DNA of 64,000 bases from Notoacmeibacter marinus (GCF_002238045.1 NZ_NBYO01000002.1:620001-684000); one strand, 5' to 3'. Positions 18,359 through 28,287 are shown, counted from the first letter of the stretch. Numbers and translations are program-made. The notes: a model not told the origin generated them from the letters alone.

Positions 18359-19432
18359 ATGCATGACGACAGTTTTTCTTCTCTTCTCGAAGGCCGGCAG
18401 CCAATCATTCAAGCGCCCATGGCCGGTATTTCCACGCCGGACCTGGCGGCGGCGGTTTGCAATGCCGGCGCAATCGGGTCGCTCGGCCTCGGCGCGATGA
18501 ATGCAGGCACCGCCGCAAACGCAATCCGCGACCTCCGGTCGCTAACCGCGGAGCCCTTCATCCTCAATGTGTTCTGCCATCGGGAGGAACCTTCCGACGA
18601 AAATGTCGAGCAGGAATGGCTGGCGCGGCTCAAAGACGAATTTGCCCGCTTCGATGCGCCCGCCCCTGCGCATCTCACCACCCCTTACACGCCCTATCAG
18701 GACGACCTCGAAATGCAGACGCTGATGCTGCACACGCGGCCGGCAGCGCTGACGTTCCATTTCGGCCTGCCGGATCAGAACCACATTGCCGCGCTGAAAG
18801 AGGCCGGCATCGGTCTCGGCGCTACCGCGACAAATGCAGACGAAGCGCGCTTTATCGAAAAGGCGGGGCTCGATTTCATCGTCGCACAGGGCTGGCAGGC
18901 CGGTGGCCATCGCGGCGTGTTCGATCCGTCCGCCAATGACGAAAAACTGCCGACCGATCGCCTGCTTGCAGCGTGCCTTTCCGCGAGCGAACTGCCGGTG
19001 GTCGCCGCCGGGGGCATCATGAATGGCGCGGATATTTTTCGCTTTCTCAGTGCAGGCGCCAGCGCGTGTCAGCTCGGAACAGCCTTTGTCGGCTGCCTGG
19101 AAAGTTCGGCGTCTGCCGCGCAGCGAGAATGGCTGGCCGACCCCGACCGTGAAACGGTTATGACGCGGGCGATCTCGGGCCGTCCGGCACGGGGATTCGC
19201 CAATCGCCTGACCGAAATCGGCGAAAAGGCCGGCGTGAGCGCCATCCCCGCCTATCCGCGCGCCTACAGCGTCGGCAAGGCGCTTCACGGCGTCGCCAGC
19301 GCGCATGACTGCCACGATTACGGCGCGTTCTGGGCTGGTACCGGCCATGCGAAAAGCCATTCCATACCCGCCGCCCGGCTGGTCGAGACATTGGTCGCCG
19401 AATGGCGTGCGGCCATGAAGTCCGGCGCTTAG
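18359..19432 (+). CDS. Nitronate monooxygenase (2-nitropropane dioxygenase family)
   Basis: A 357-residue FMN-dependent TIM-barrel enzyme that oxidises propionate-3-nitronate or other alkyl nitronates, regarded as detoxification. It has the N-terminal PIIQAPMAGISTPDLAAAV, the active-site segment AQGWQAGGHRGVF near residue 180 with the catalytic histidine, and PVVAAGGIMNGADI plus GASACQLGTAF near residues 220-240. It ends 4 bp inside the convergent RND gene. Some homologues are enoyl reductases (FabK), but the QAGGH motif and lack of fab context favour nitronate oxidation. Confidence 0.88.
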   Translation: MHDDSFSSLLEGRQPIIQAPMAGISTPDLAAAVCNAGAIGSLGLGAMNAGTAANAIRDLRSLTAEPFILNVFCHREEPSDENVEQEWLARLKDEFARFDAPAPAHLTTPYTPYQDDLEMQTLMLHTRPAALTFHFGLPDQNHIAALKEAGIGLGATATNADEARFIEKAGLDFIVAQGWQAGGHRGVFDPSANDEKLPTDRLLAACLSASELPVVAAGGIMNGADIFRFLSAGASACQLGTAFVGCLESSASAAQREWLADPDRETVMTRAISGRPARGFANRLTEIGEKAGVSAIPAYPRAYSVGKALHGVASAHDCHDYGAFWAGTGHAKSHSIPAARLVETLVAEWRAAMKSGA

Positions 19433-22400
19433 ACCACTTCCTCCGGCGCCAGTTTTTCGGCGCGGGTCAGTTCACCTTGCAGACGAGCCGCTTCCTCGGC
19501 CGACGGGGTCGAGAAACGTGCGATCAGAAGATAGACGACAGGCGTCAGAAAAAGCGTTGCGATGGCGGAGAGGCCGAGTCCGCCAACGATCACATAGCCG
19601 AGAGCGTTGCGGGCTTCCGCGCCCGCGCCGCTCGACAGGATCAGCGGCGTCGCGCCGAAGATCGTCGAGATCATCGTCATCATGATGGGCCGCAGCCGCA
19701 GGATCGCCGCTTCTTCCGCCGCCTCGCGAACGCTTCGTCCGGCATTGCGAAGCTGATTGGCGAATTCGACAACGAGAATGCCGTTCTTGGCCATGATGCC
19801 GACCAGAAGCACGAGCCCGATCTGGCTATAGACGTTGAAGCTGATACCGAGCAGCGCCATCGCCCATATCGCGCAGGCTAGGCCAATCGGCACGGTGGCC
19901 ATGATGATCAGCGCCGACAGGAAGCTCTCGAACTGCGCGGCGAGCACGAAAAGCACGACGAGAATGGCGATGCCGAACGTCACCAGTAGATCGGTCGTCG
20001 ATTTGTCCAGAACCGCAGCCTCCGACAGCGGAATCATATTGACGCCCTCCGGCAGGATAGGCTCTGCGAGGACGCTCAACTCTTCGAGCGCCGCGGCAAG
20101 CGCCAGCCCATTGGGCGAGACCGTCACCGTGACGGCGCGCTGCTGCTCTTCGCGACCCAGCGAGGACGCCGCCGAGGTTTCCGTCAGCGTGGCGATGGAC
20201 GAAAGCGGCACCATGCGCCCGCCATTGGCTTTCAGATAAACGTTCTCCAGATCGGTCGGATCGTCGATGGGCTGACCAGTCGAAACGAGTTTGACCGGAA
20301 AGGCGCGGTCGGCGATGAAGACACTGCCGACCTCACGGCCATCGAGCATGGCTTGCAGGGCCGTGGAGAGGCCGGAGAAGTCGATGCCGAGATCGGAGGC
20401 GCGGTCCCGATCGATCGCGACGGACAGTTGCGGCGTGGAGGCCGAATAGTCCTGCCTCGCATTCGAGAAGCGCGGATCGGCTTTCAGCGTATCAACAAGC
20501 TGCTCGGCGGTTTCGCCCAGCACGCGGTAGCTCGGGCCGACCAGCGCGACGCGCAGACCCTGTCCCGCGCCGCGAATGCCCAACGAGTTCGGCTGTATGG
20601 CGAAGGCGCGCACGCCGGCAACCTTGCCGACTGCGGCGTTGATCTCGCCGACAATGTCGTTCTGGCTACGCTCCCGCTCGTTCCATGGGGCCAGCGTAAG
20701 CACGACGAAACCGCCACCGCTGCTGCGATAGCCGGAAAAGGAGAAGATGTTCTGCACTTCGCTGCTTTCGCGAAGCGGCTCCAGAAGCGCTTCGATCTCC
20801 TGCAGCTTCGCATCGGTATATTCAGGCGTGACGCCCGATGCGACGCTGACCGAAAGCAGCGCCACGGAGCGGTCCTCGCGCGGCAGCAATTCGCGTTCGA
20901 CATTCTGGAAGGCGATCCACGCCGAACCGGCAAAAGCGATCATCGCGATGACAATGGCGAAGGGCAGTGCAAGCGCGACACGCAATGTCCTGCGATAAAT
21001 GCGTTCGAGAAGCGTTCCGAAGCGCGTGAAGATCGAGGGTTTTCGCTCGTCTCCCTCGGTTCGGGCCTTCAGCAGACGCGAGGCGAGCATCGGGCAGAGC
21101 GTCAGCGCGACGAGACTGGAGAGCGTGACAGCGAAGGCCAGCACGAAGCCGAACTCGCCGAACAGGCTGCCGGCCTGCCCCGGAAGAAAGGACACGGGCA
21201 CGAAGACGGCGATCAGCGTCGCCGTCGTGGCCACCACCGCGAAGAAGACTTCCCGAACGCCCAGAACGGCGGCGGCGCGTGGACCGAAGCCGGCATTGCG
21301 TTTTCGGACTATATTTTCCAGCACCACGATGGCGTCGTCTACCACCATGCCCGTCGCCAGGACGAGCGCCAGCAGCGTCAGAATATTGATGGAGAAGCCG
21401 GAGAGCCAGATCGCCGCGAACGTGCCGATCAGCGCGACCGGAATGGTCACGACGGGAATGAGGGTCGCCCGCCAGTCCAGCAGGAACAGAAAGATGACGA
21501 CGATCACGACGCCGACCGCGATCAGCAGCGAATTGCGCACTTCCGTGATCGCCCCGCGAACGAAGGTGGCGTCGTCGCTCGTCACCTGGATCGAGACCCC
21601 CTGGGGAAGCCGCGGCCGAATATCATCGACAGCTGCGCGCACGCCGTCCGAGATCGCCAGAGTATTGGACGAGGCCTGGCGGATAATGCCCATGCCGACA
21701 CCGGTCTGGCCGTTGGCGCGCAGATTGGCTCCTTCGATATCGGGGCCGAGCGTCACGCTTGCGATATCGCCGAGCCGGACGCGGTCGGCAAGAACGATAG
21801 CCTCGAAATCGGCTGCCGTCGTGACGTCGCTTTGCGCGCGAACGACGAGGTCCTGCCCCCCGCTGGTCAGCGAACCGGCCGGCACGTCGAAGGATAGCGA
21901 TGTGAAGGCGCTCGTCAGATCGCCCGGCGACAGGCCCCGCGCGGCAAGCGCATCCGGGTTGAGATCGACGAGAAAGACTTTTTCCCGCTCGCCATAGATA
22001 TCGACATCGGCGACCCCCGCCACGGCGTTCAGTCGGTCGATGATCTCGTCTTCGATGAGTACGGTCAGATCGGCGACGTCGAGATTGTCCGACGTGACAG
22101 CGATCCGCATCACCGGCTGGGAATCGGAATCGGCCTTGACGATCTGGGGTTCGTCGGCATCGTCCGGCAACTGGTTGACGGACCGGGCGACCGCATCGCG
22201 CAGATCGGCCGCAGCTACCGAAATATCGGTGGAGGAACTGAACTCCGCAGTGACGCGGCTATTGCCTTGGGACGACGATGACGAGACCGTTTCCAGGCCG
22301 GACACCCGCGCGGCGGCAGCTTCGATGATCGCCGTGACTTCGCGGTCGACCGCTTCGGGCGCCGCTCCGCTCCAGCTGGTGCTGATACTGACGATGGGCC

Positions 22401-22590
22401 GGTCGACATCGGGAAGTTCGCGGATTTCACCGCCATAAATGCCCGCCAGTCCGGCCACGATGATCAACAGACTGATGACGAGTGCGAAGACCGGCCGGCG
22501 GATGAAGAGCGACGTGCCGCTCGTCGCGATCTGCCCCGGCGAGGGGCGCGGCAGCGCGGGGTCTTCTTCGCTTCGAGCCGCGTCGCTCAC
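19429..22590 (-). CDS. RND efflux transporter, inner-membrane permease (AcrB/MexB/VexF type)
   Basis: A 1053-residue proton-driven pump of the hydrophobe/amphiphile efflux family. The first membrane helix (VFALVISLLIIVAGLAGIYG) is at residue 34, a large periplasmic loop follows, then a cluster of helices containing GMVVDDAIVVLENIVR (the conserved TM4 aspartates) near residue 410. A second such half follows (GIMAKNGILVVEFANQLR near residue 930). The start is GTG 22590, overlapping the adaptor stop (GTGA). The pair lacks an outer-membrane channel gene and a local regulator. Substrate unknown. Confidence 0.93.
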   Translation of the reverse strand: MSDAARSEEDPALPRPSPGQIATSGTSLFIRRPVFALVISLLIIVAGLAGIYGGEIRELPDVDRPIVSISTSWSGAAPEAVDREVTAIIEAAAARVSGLETVSSSSSQGNSRVTAEFSSSTDISVAAADLRDAVARSVNQLPDDADEPQIVKADSDSQPVMRIAVTSDNLDVADLTVLIEDEIIDRLNAVAGVADVDIYGEREKVFLVDLNPDALAARGLSPGDLTSAFTSLSFDVPAGSLTSGGQDLVVRAQSDVTTAADFEAIVLADRVRLGDIASVTLGPDIEGANLRANGQTGVGMGIIRQASSNTLAISDGVRAAVDDIRPRLPQGVSIQVTSDDATFVRGAITEVRNSLLIAVGVVIVVIFLFLLDWRATLIPVVTIPVALIGTFAAIWLSGFSINILTLLALVLATGMVVDDAIVVLENIVRKRNAGFGPRAAAVLGVREVFFAVVATTATLIAVFVPVSFLPGQAGSLFGEFGFVLAFAVTLSSLVALTLCPMLASRLLKARTEGDERKPSIFTRFGTLLERIYRRTLRVALALPFAIVIAMIAFAGSAWIAFQNVERELLPREDRSVALLSVSVASGVTPEYTDAKLQEIEALLEPLRESSEVQNIFSFSGYRSSGGGFVVLTLAPWNERERSQNDIVGEINAAVGKVAGVRAFAIQPNSLGIRGAGQGLRVALVGPSYRVLGETAEQLVDTLKADPRFSNARQDYSASTPQLSVAIDRDRASDLGIDFSGLSTALQAMLDGREVGSVFIADRAFPVKLVSTGQPIDDPTDLENVYLKANGGRMVPLSSIATLTETSAASSLGREEQQRAVTVTVSPNGLALAAALEELSVLAEPILPEGVNMIPLSEAAVLDKSTTDLLVTFGIAILVVLFVLAAQFESFLSALIIMATVPIGLACAIWAMALLGISFNVYSQIGLVLLVGIMAKNGILVVEFANQLRNAGRSVREAAEEAAILRLRPIMMTMISTIFGATPLILSSGAGAEARNALGYVIVGGLGLSAIATLFLTPVVYLLIARFSTPSAEEAARLQGELTRAEKLAPEEVV

Positions 22591-23810
22591 CGCTCTTCGC
22601 GCCCATTGTCGCCCGCCGATCGGATGGAGGCAGTGGACTCGCCCGCAGCGCTCGTCTCGGCGATGCGGACGCCGCCGCCTTCGCGAAGGCTCGCCACGCC
22701 CTCCTCGACGACCACGGCGCCAGCCGAAAGTTCGGCACTTTCCACCAGCACGAGATCGGCATTGCGCTGAATGACGGATATGGCCGTTTTGGCAACCGTC
22801 CCGTCTTCTCCGAGGGTCCAGACATAAGCGCCGTCATTGCTCCACTGGACAGCGAGCGGCGGCACGGCCAGATAGCGGCTGCCCTCCAGTTCGAATTGGA
22901 TCTGGAAACTCATGCCCGGCCGAAGAACATTGTTCTCGTTCGGGATTTCGCCGCGAACGCGCAATGTGCGGCTGGCTTCGTCGAGACGGTTGTCGATACT
23001 GGTGATCGCACCGTCGAATGTGGCGCCGGGCACCGCCTCGGTGCTTGCCGTGAAATCGGCGCCGATGGCCATGACCGCCGCCAGCCTTTCAGGCACGTAG
23101 AACGTCACCAGCAAGGAGGAGTAGTCCTCGATGCGCACAATATCGGTGCTTGTCGTGAGCATCTCTCCAAGATCGACTTCGACGATACCCACCGTACCGC
23201 CGATCGGCGCGTCGATCCGCCTCTGCGAGAGTGCGAATTGCGCTTCCCGCAATGTGACTTCCGCCGTTGCGAGGTCCGACTCCGCATCGTCGGTCTCGAC
23301 ATTCGAGATCGTCCCGCGATTGCTGAGCCGCGCATAGCGCTCGACCTTTTCCCGCGCCTGGTCGACGGCAAGCTGCGCTCGCTCCACGGCCAGACCCTGC
23401 GCATCGTCCTGCAACTGCACGATCAGGTCGCCGGCCTCGACCGTCGCGCCGCTCGTCGCCGCGATGGATTCGACCTGCCCCGCTTCGTTCGGACGAAGCG
23501 TGACCGAGCGCAGGGACAGTCCCGTACCGATGGTTGTGAACTGCCGGTCCATTGCCGCTTCGGCCACCTCGGCGACAGTCACGAGTGGGTTGCCGAACCC
23601 GCCGCGTCGTCCAGGCCCGCCGGCGCCGCCGCCTTGCCCCCTGGCGGAGGCTTCATCGGCAGCTTCCGGCGCAAGGGCTGCCAAAACGTCAAGTCCGTTC
23701 TCGTTCAGAACATCGCGCGCATTCGGGTCGAGCCGGACCCAGAAGGCGAACGCGATGGCCACGACGACAAGGCAGGCCAGAAACTGTTTCAGGAAACCGG
23801 TAAATCGCAA
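22587..23810 (-). CDS. RND efflux periplasmic adaptor (HlyD/AcrA family membrane fusion protein)
   Basis: A 407-residue adaptor linking the inner-membrane pump to an outer-membrane channel. It has an N-terminal membrane anchor (residues 8-26), a Gly/Arg-rich linker near residue 65, the biotinyl-lipoyl half-motif EAGQVESIAATSGATVEAGDLIVQL near residue 115, a helical hairpin (QAREKVERYARLSNRG) and a second lipoyl half ending in RIDAPIGGTVGIVEVDLGEM. The start is TTG 23810 with a poor ribosome site and no better in-frame start upstream. Forms an operon with the overlapping permease gene. Confidence 0.9.
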   Translation of the reverse strand: MRFTGFLKQFLACLVVVAIAFAFWVRLDPNARDVLNENGLDVLAALAPEAADEASARGQGGGAGGPGRRGGFGNPLVTVAEVAEAAMDRQFTTIGTGLSLRSVTLRPNEAGQVESIAATSGATVEAGDLIVQLQDDAQGLAVERAQLAVDQAREKVERYARLSNRGTISNVETDDAESDLATAEVTLREAQFALSQRRIDAPIGGTVGIVEVDLGEMLTTSTDIVRIEDYSSLLVTFYVPERLAAVMAIGADFTASTEAVPGATFDGAITSIDNRLDEASRTLRVRGEIPNENNVLRPGMSFQIQFELEGSRYLAVPPLAVQWSNDGAYVWTLGEDGTVAKTAISVIQRNADLVLVESAELSAGAVVVEEGVASLREGGGVRIAETSAAGESTASIRSAGDNGREER

Positions 23811-23942
23811 GAGCTTGGCCGAATGGTTTTTCTATTACATCTCAAGCCAATATAGGGGAGAACCTTCGGTTTTTGTGTTAATATTCGGCCAGAAAGTCGA
23901 GGCGATCACAACCGAACCCCGAGCTTTGGTGCAGAAATTTGG

Positions 23943-25016
23943 TCAGTGCGCCGCATCGTGGATCAGATCATGCATGAAGCCGAGCTTCGTCATGACGGAT
24001 CGGTTCAACACGAAGGGATAGAGATCGGGCTGCCCCATCGAGCGGTTGATGGCGTTGGCAGCGATTGTAACCGGCACCCAGGCTTCGCAGAGAGCCGCCA
24101 CGCTTTTTGCATCGTACCCCTCCCGTACATCGTCCAGCGCGGCGTTCTGGCCGGAAATGGCCTTCGTCGCAGCGGCGATAATGCCGTAGGACCGCGCCGT
24201 TTCGATGGTATCGGTCATATGAAGGTAATGCGCCCAGGTCTCGGCGAAATCCTCCCACGGATGGGCTGTGGCGTAGGACGAGATGTAGTGATCGGACCAG
24301 TCCGCCGGGGGGCCGTCCTCGTAGTGTTTCTGGAGTGCTTGCCCGTAATCCGCCCGCTCATCGCCAAAAAGTTCCCGGAAGGCGTCCAGCCGGCCGCCAT
24401 CGCGGACGAGAATATCCCAATAATAATGGCCGACCTCATGGCGAAAATGGCCGATCAGCGTGCGGTAGGGCTCGCCCATCGCCTTGCGGTTCGCTTCGCG
24501 CACCGCATCGTCGCCTTCCGCGATATTGATGGTGATGAGGCCCTCGTCGTGGCCGGTCAGAACACGGTTGACCGTACCGTCCGGCAGCGTCTCATCCGAC
24601 AGAAAATCGAAGATCAACGGCTCTTTGGCATCGGATTGGGCGTTCGGATGCGGCAGACCCCAGCGCATGATCGAATAGAACAATGCGCGCTTGCCGCTTT
24701 CCAGCGCGGACCAGAGCACCTGGTTGCCCTCCACGCTGAGATTGGGGATCGTGCGATTGTGCCGGCAACAGGTACACCGTTCATGATCGCTCGATGCATC
24801 GATCAGCCAGTTGCAGGCCGCTGTCGAATGGTTCCGACAAAGCCGATACTGGCCGGTGGCGGCGCCGACAGCGGCGAAGACATGATCGCCGGCCTCTTCT
24901 ATGGCGATCATCTGCGTGGTCGCCGGATCGAAGCCGAGACGACGCTGGCAGTGACCACAGGAGTGATTGTCGAAATAAACTTCCTCGTCGCAGGACGAGC
25001 AGTAAAACCGTTTCAT
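23943..25016 (-). CDS. Putative zinc-binding metallopeptidase (Peptidase_Mx-like)
   Basis: A 357-residue cytoplasmic-looking protein. The N-terminal zinc ribbon is CSSCDEEVYFDNHSCGHC, a second Cys cluster lies near residue 80 (CTCCRHNRTIPNL), and the protease motif HEVGH sits near residue 200 (GHFRHEVGHYYWD). DFAETWAHYLHMTDT follows and may supply the third ligand. Family members are often annotated as zinc-ribbon metallopeptidases of unknown substrate. I chose ATG 25016 (MKRFYCSSC) over a 13-residue extension. Divergent from queC. Function beyond a likely Zn protease is not known to me. Confidence 0.8.
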   Translation of the reverse strand: MKRFYCSSCDEEVYFDNHSCGHCQRRLGFDPATTQMIAIEEAGDHVFAAVGAATGQYRLCRNHSTAACNWLIDASSDHERCTCCRHNRTIPNLSVEGNQVLWSALESGKRALFYSIMRWGLPHPNAQSDAKEPLIFDFLSDETLPDGTVNRVLTGHDEGLITINIAEGDDAVREANRKAMGEPYRTLIGHFRHEVGHYYWDILVRDGGRLDAFRELFGDERADYGQALQKHYEDGPPADWSDHYISSYATAHPWEDFAETWAHYLHMTDTIETARSYGIIAAATKAISGQNAALDDVREGYDAKSVAALCEAWVPVTIAANAINRSMGQPDLYPFVLNRSVMTKLGFMHDLIHDAAH

Positions 25017-25198
25017 TTCAATGTCCGGAATATTTGCGGCCGCAGCCATTCGCACCTGAAACGGCGCAGGTCTATAAGGGTTGCCAGGGCAGTGAAAAAA
25101 GATGGTGCGGACATCGCCTCTTTCGAAAACCGTTATTCGGGACTAGAACGCCTCGCTTTCCCGTCGGCCATCAACGTTGAACCAGGGCACGTAGAACC

Positions 25199-25906
25199 AT
25201 GCAATCCGACACTTCCGCACTCGTGCTGTTTTCCGGTGGGCAGGATTCGACCACCTGCCTGGCCTGGGCGCTCGACCGGTTCGCGCGCGTGGAGACCGTC
25301 GGCTTCGATTATGGCCAGCGCCATTCGGTCGAACTGGAATGCCGCCAGACCATTCTGGGCCGTATTGCAAGCGATTTTCCGCAATGGGCCAAACGCCTCG
25401 GCGACGACCATATGGTGCCGATGAAGGAACTGGCCGTCCTTTCGCAGACGGCGATGACAGAGGAGGTCGCGTTCGAGACCGGCCAGCAGGGCCTGCCCAA
25501 CACTTTCGTGCCGGGCCGCAATCTTCTCTTCTTCACCTATGCGGCGACGATCGCCTGGCGGCGCGGCATCCGCCATCTGATCGGCGGCATGTGCGAAACG
25601 GACTATTCCGGCTACCCCGACTGCCGGGACGATACGCTGAAAGCGCTGCAGGTGACGCTCAATCTCGGCATGGACATGCGCTCGGTCATCCACACGCCGC
25701 TGATGTGGCTTGATAAGGGCCAGACCTTTGCGCTGGCGGAGGAGCTGGGCGGCGAAGCGTTTCTCGATCTCGTCGTCGAGAACAGCCATAGCTGCTATCG
25801 CGGCGAACGCGACCAGCGCCACGAATGGGGCTATGGCTGCGGCGACTGCCCGGCCTGCGAATTGCGGGCCAATGGGTGGCGCGAGTTTCGGGCAGATTCG
25901 CGATGA
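25199..25906 (+). CDS. queC: 7-cyano-7-deazaguanine synthase
   Basis: QueC makes preQ0 from 7-carboxy-7-deazaguanine, ammonia and ATP in queuosine synthesis. The 235-residue protein has the PP-loop ATPase motif [17 protein letters not shown] at residue 9 and the four-cysteine zinc site near the C-terminus (SCYRG..., GCGDCPAC). It overlaps queE by 4 bp (ATGA), giving an operon queC-queE-queD. The fourth preQ0 enzyme (FolE/QueF side) is not in the window. No preQ1 riboswitch was recognised upstream. Confidence 0.95.
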   Translation: MQSDTSALVLFSGGQDSTTCLAWALDRFARVETVGFDYGQRHSVELECRQTILGRIASDFPQWAKRLGDDHMVPMKELAVLSQTAMTEEVAFETGQQGLPNTFVPGRNLLFFTYAATIAWRRGIRHLIGGMCETDYSGYPDCRDDTLKALQVTLNLGMDMRSVIHTPLMWLDKGQTFALAEELGGEAFLDLVVENSHSCYRGERDQRHEWGYGCGDCPACELRANGWREFRADSR

Positions 25907-26547
25907 GCTACGCCGTCAAGGAAATGTTCTACACCTTGCAGGGCGAAGGCGCACAGGCGGGACGCGCCTCGCTGTTCTGCCGTTTTGCCGGTTGCAATCT
26001 GTGGAGCGGCCGCGAACAGGACCGGCATAAGGCGGTCTGCCAGTTCTGCGACACCGATTTCGTCGGCATGGACGGGCCCGGTGGCGGACGCTTCGCCAGC
26101 GCCGACAAACTGGCCGCCCGCGCCCGGCAGATGTGGGACGAGACGGCGGCGGGCGAGAACGGACAGCCCTACATCGTCTGCACCGGCGGCGAGCCGCTGC
26201 TGCAACTCGATCCGCCATTGATCGCAGCGCTCCACGCCGCCGGTTTCGAGATCGCCGTCGAAACGAACGGGACCATCGAAGCGCCCGCCGGCATCGACTG
26301 GATCTGCGTCAGCCCCAAGGCCGGTAGCGAACTGGTGCAGAAAGCTGGCCATGAACTCAAGCTGGTCTGGCCGCAACCACCCTTTGCGCTGGAACAGTTC
26401 GAGCCGCTCGCCTTCGACCGCTTCTATCTTCAGCCGATGGATGGCCCGTATGTCGCGGCCAATACGCGCCTTTGCGTCGAAACGGCGATGGCGAGGCCCA
26501 AATGGCGGCTCTCGCTGCAAACCCACAAGATCATCGGCATCGCCTAA
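25903..26547 (+). CDS. queE: 7-carboxy-7-deazaguanine synthase (radical SAM)
   Basis: QueE rearranges 6-carboxytetrahydropterin to 7-carboxy-7-deazaguanine with a [4Fe-4S] cluster and S-adenosylmethionine. The 214-residue protein has [20 protein letters not shown] at residue 10 and a cluster motif spaced C-X14-C-X2-C (C near 30, then CQFC) in place of the standard CX3CX2C. This spacing is known in the Burkholderia type. It also has [11 protein letters not shown] near residue 85 and VETNGT. Start ATG 25903 overlaps the queC stop. Longer in-frame codons inside queC are not used here. Confidence 0.95.
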   Translation: MSYAVKEMFYTLQGEGAQAGRASLFCRFAGCNLWSGREQDRHKAVCQFCDTDFVGMDGPGGGRFASADKLAARARQMWDETAAGENGQPYIVCTGGEPLLQLDPPLIAALHAAGFEIAVETNGTIEAPAGIDWICVSPKAGSELVQKAGHELKLVWPQPPFALEQFEPLAFDRFYLQPMDGPYVAANTRLCVETAMARPKWRLSLQTHKIIGIA

Positions 26548-26556
26548 GGAGCTTCG

Positions 26557-27090
26557 ATGACGAACGCCTACCGCATCGCCCGCCGCATCGGCATCGACGC
26601 CGGCCACCGCATTCGCCTCCATGGCAGCAAGTGCCGCAATCTGCACGGCCATCGTTATACGATCGAGGCTGTGTGCGAGGCGGAACATCTCGCGCATGAC
26701 GGCGAGCAGGCCGGCATGGTGCTCGATTTCAGCTTCCTGAAAGACGAGATGATGGGTGAGATCGACGCGCCCTGCGATCACGGTTTCATCGCGGAGATCG
26801 CCGATTCCGAGTGCCTCGCCATGTTCGCGCCAGGCGGCGTGTCCGTCGAGAACTTTATCCACGCACTTCGGGAGAGTGTCGAAAAGGACGGCTTTGCGGC
26901 GACCACCAAAACGACGCTCGGCACGAAGCTCTACGTTATCGGCGCGCCGCCGACGGCGGAGAACCTTGCGCGGCACTGGTTCGAACGGCTGGCGCCGCGT
27001 ATCGCCGAGCGCAGCGAAGGCCGCGCGCGCCTTGCAAAGGTCGTCGTTTGGGAAACGCCGAACTGCGCAGCGGAATGGCCGGCGACCTAG
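26557..27090 (+). CDS. queD: 6-carboxytetrahydropterin synthase
   Basis: QueD converts 7,8-dihydroneopterin triphosphate to 6-carboxytetrahydropterin, the first step specific to queuosine. The 177-residue protein has the catalytic cysteine and zinc histidines in FDAGH-like IDAGHRIRLHGSKCRNLHGH at residue 13, LDFSFLKDEM near residue 65, DHGFI and ENLARHWFERL near residue 140. It is longer than the E. coli enzyme (about 120 residues) by an insertion in the middle. It lies 9 bp after queE with AAGGAG before the ATG, and its end overlaps the convergent cysG-like gene by 4 bp. Confidence 0.93.
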   Translation: MTNAYRIARRIGIDAGHRIRLHGSKCRNLHGHRYTIEAVCEAEHLAHDGEQAGMVLDFSFLKDEMMGEIDAPCDHGFIAEIADSECLAMFAPGGVSVENFIHALRESVEKDGFAATTKTTLGTKLYVIGAPPTAENLARHWFERLAPRIAERSEGRARLAKVVVWETPNCAAEWPAT

Positions 27091-28190
27091 CCGCGCGCCT
27101 CGGTATCGGCAATCGCGGGCGGCGTCTCGAGCAACAGCCCATTCTCGTCCGCATAATCGGACAACGCTTCAACCAGTTCTGGCCATTGCCCGCCCGGATC
27201 GCCCGGCAGGAGCACCGCGACCGCTTCGCCCTCGTCCGCCCATTGCGCCACGGCAGCGACGAGGTACTCTGGATCGGCGGATGATAGGGCGTCACGCTCC
27301 GCTTCGCGACGCGCCAGTTCCAGCACCGCTGCCGGCATCTCGGCGCTGTGGAGTATGCGGTCAGCGGATTGCAGCGCAGCGATCGCTCCCAGCGTAAGGC
27401 CATCCGTCTGCAATCCCGAAAGCGGCCCGGCACCAATCAGCAGGATCTTCGCGGCCGGCTTCTCGCTGCGGATCGCCTCGATGGCGTCGGCCAGATCGGT
27501 TTCGACCCCTACGGGCGGTGGCGCGCTGAAAACCCGCTTGGCGAAGCTCTGCCAGAAGGCCCGCCGCTCCGGCCCCATTGCCAGCCGCTTATTGACCAGC
27601 GGCCGTATCCGCTGCGCCAGTTTCGCCCAGGCGCCGAGTGCCGGGCCGAGCACCGCCTCGACGCGCTGGCGGACGGCCTGGCCGACAATCGGCGCCGCGC
27701 CATCGGTCGAAATGGCGATGACCACCGGCGAACGGTTGACGATGGTGGAGAACTGGAACTCGCACCATTGCGGTTTGTCGATGACGTTGACCGGCACGCC
27801 GGCGGCCTGACCGGCGCATTTCAGTGCCCAGGCTTCGCCATCGGTTGCCGCGTCGCCGATCAGCAGCGCCGCATTCGACACGTCCGCAAGGCTCCACGGC
27901 CGTCGCATCAGCTCGACCGACCCGAACCCGTCTCGCGCCGGCCGGGCGGCGAGCGCTTCCATCTCTTCGCTCATCGTCTCGGCGAAAACGGTGACACGGG
28001 CCCCCGCCGCGCTGGCCAGCTCCGCTTTCCAGGCCGAGGGCGCATCGCCGCCGGTCACCACGACGCGGCGGCCGCGCAGCTTCATGAAGACGGGCAGAAC
28101 AGCGAGCGCCTCGATCCGGCCCGAACTTTGCCGGGCGGCGCTCTTCCGTGTCCCGCCGCCTTTCGTGGCTCGTTTGTCCGTCGCGCTCAT
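27087..28190 (-). CDS. Siroheme synthase-like protein with truncated methyltransferase domain (CysG-like)
   Basis: A 367-residue protein. Residues about 30-230 resemble the precorrin-2 dehydrogenase/ferrochelatase part of CysG: RVVVTGGDAPSAWKAEL, GVPVNVIDKPQWCEFQFSTIV, and VVIAISTDGAAPIVGQAVR. Residues about 250-360 resemble only the first half of the uroporphyrinogen-III methyltransferase (LLIGAGPLSGLQTDGLTLGAIAAL, then VLLPGDPGGQWPELVEAL). Full CysG is about 460-480 residues, so roughly the last 130 residues of the methyltransferase are absent and its SAM-binding motifs are degenerate. Dehydrogenase/chelatase activity is plausible and methylation is not. It is not beside sulfite or nitrite reductase genes. 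Confidence 0.75.
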   Translation of the reverse strand: MSATDKRATKGGGTRKSAARQSSGRIEALAVLPVFMKLRGRRVVVTGGDAPSAWKAELASAAGARVTVFAETMSEEMEALAARPARDGFGSVELMRRPWSLADVSNAALLIGDAATDGEAWALKCAGQAAGVPVNVIDKPQWCEFQFSTIVNRSPVVIAISTDGAAPIVGQAVRQRVEAVLGPALGAWAKLAQRIRPLVNKRLAMGPERRAFWQSFAKRVFSAPPPVGVETDLADAIEAIRSEKPAAKILLIGAGPLSGLQTDGLTLGAIAALQSADRILHSAEMPAAVLELARREAERDALSSADPEYLVAAVAQWADEGEAVAVLLPGDPGGQWPELVEALSDYADENGLLLETPPAIADTEARG

Positions 28191-28287
28191 GGCCGGTCCC
28201 GCAAGGATGATCGAAATCCCTACCTAGCGATCCCAGCAGACGAACGCCACCACGGCCGCGACGCGCGGCGCCTCACGGCGACTGGCC

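Noticed and set aside
20353-21897. 514-codon open frame antisense to the RND permease
   Set aside because: Highly charged low-complexity translation without homology. The minus strand has an unbroken, motif-rich RND protein.
25056-25198. preQ1 riboswitch upstream of queC
   Set aside because: No match to the compact preQ1-I pseudoknot pattern (stem, A-rich tail) was found by reading.
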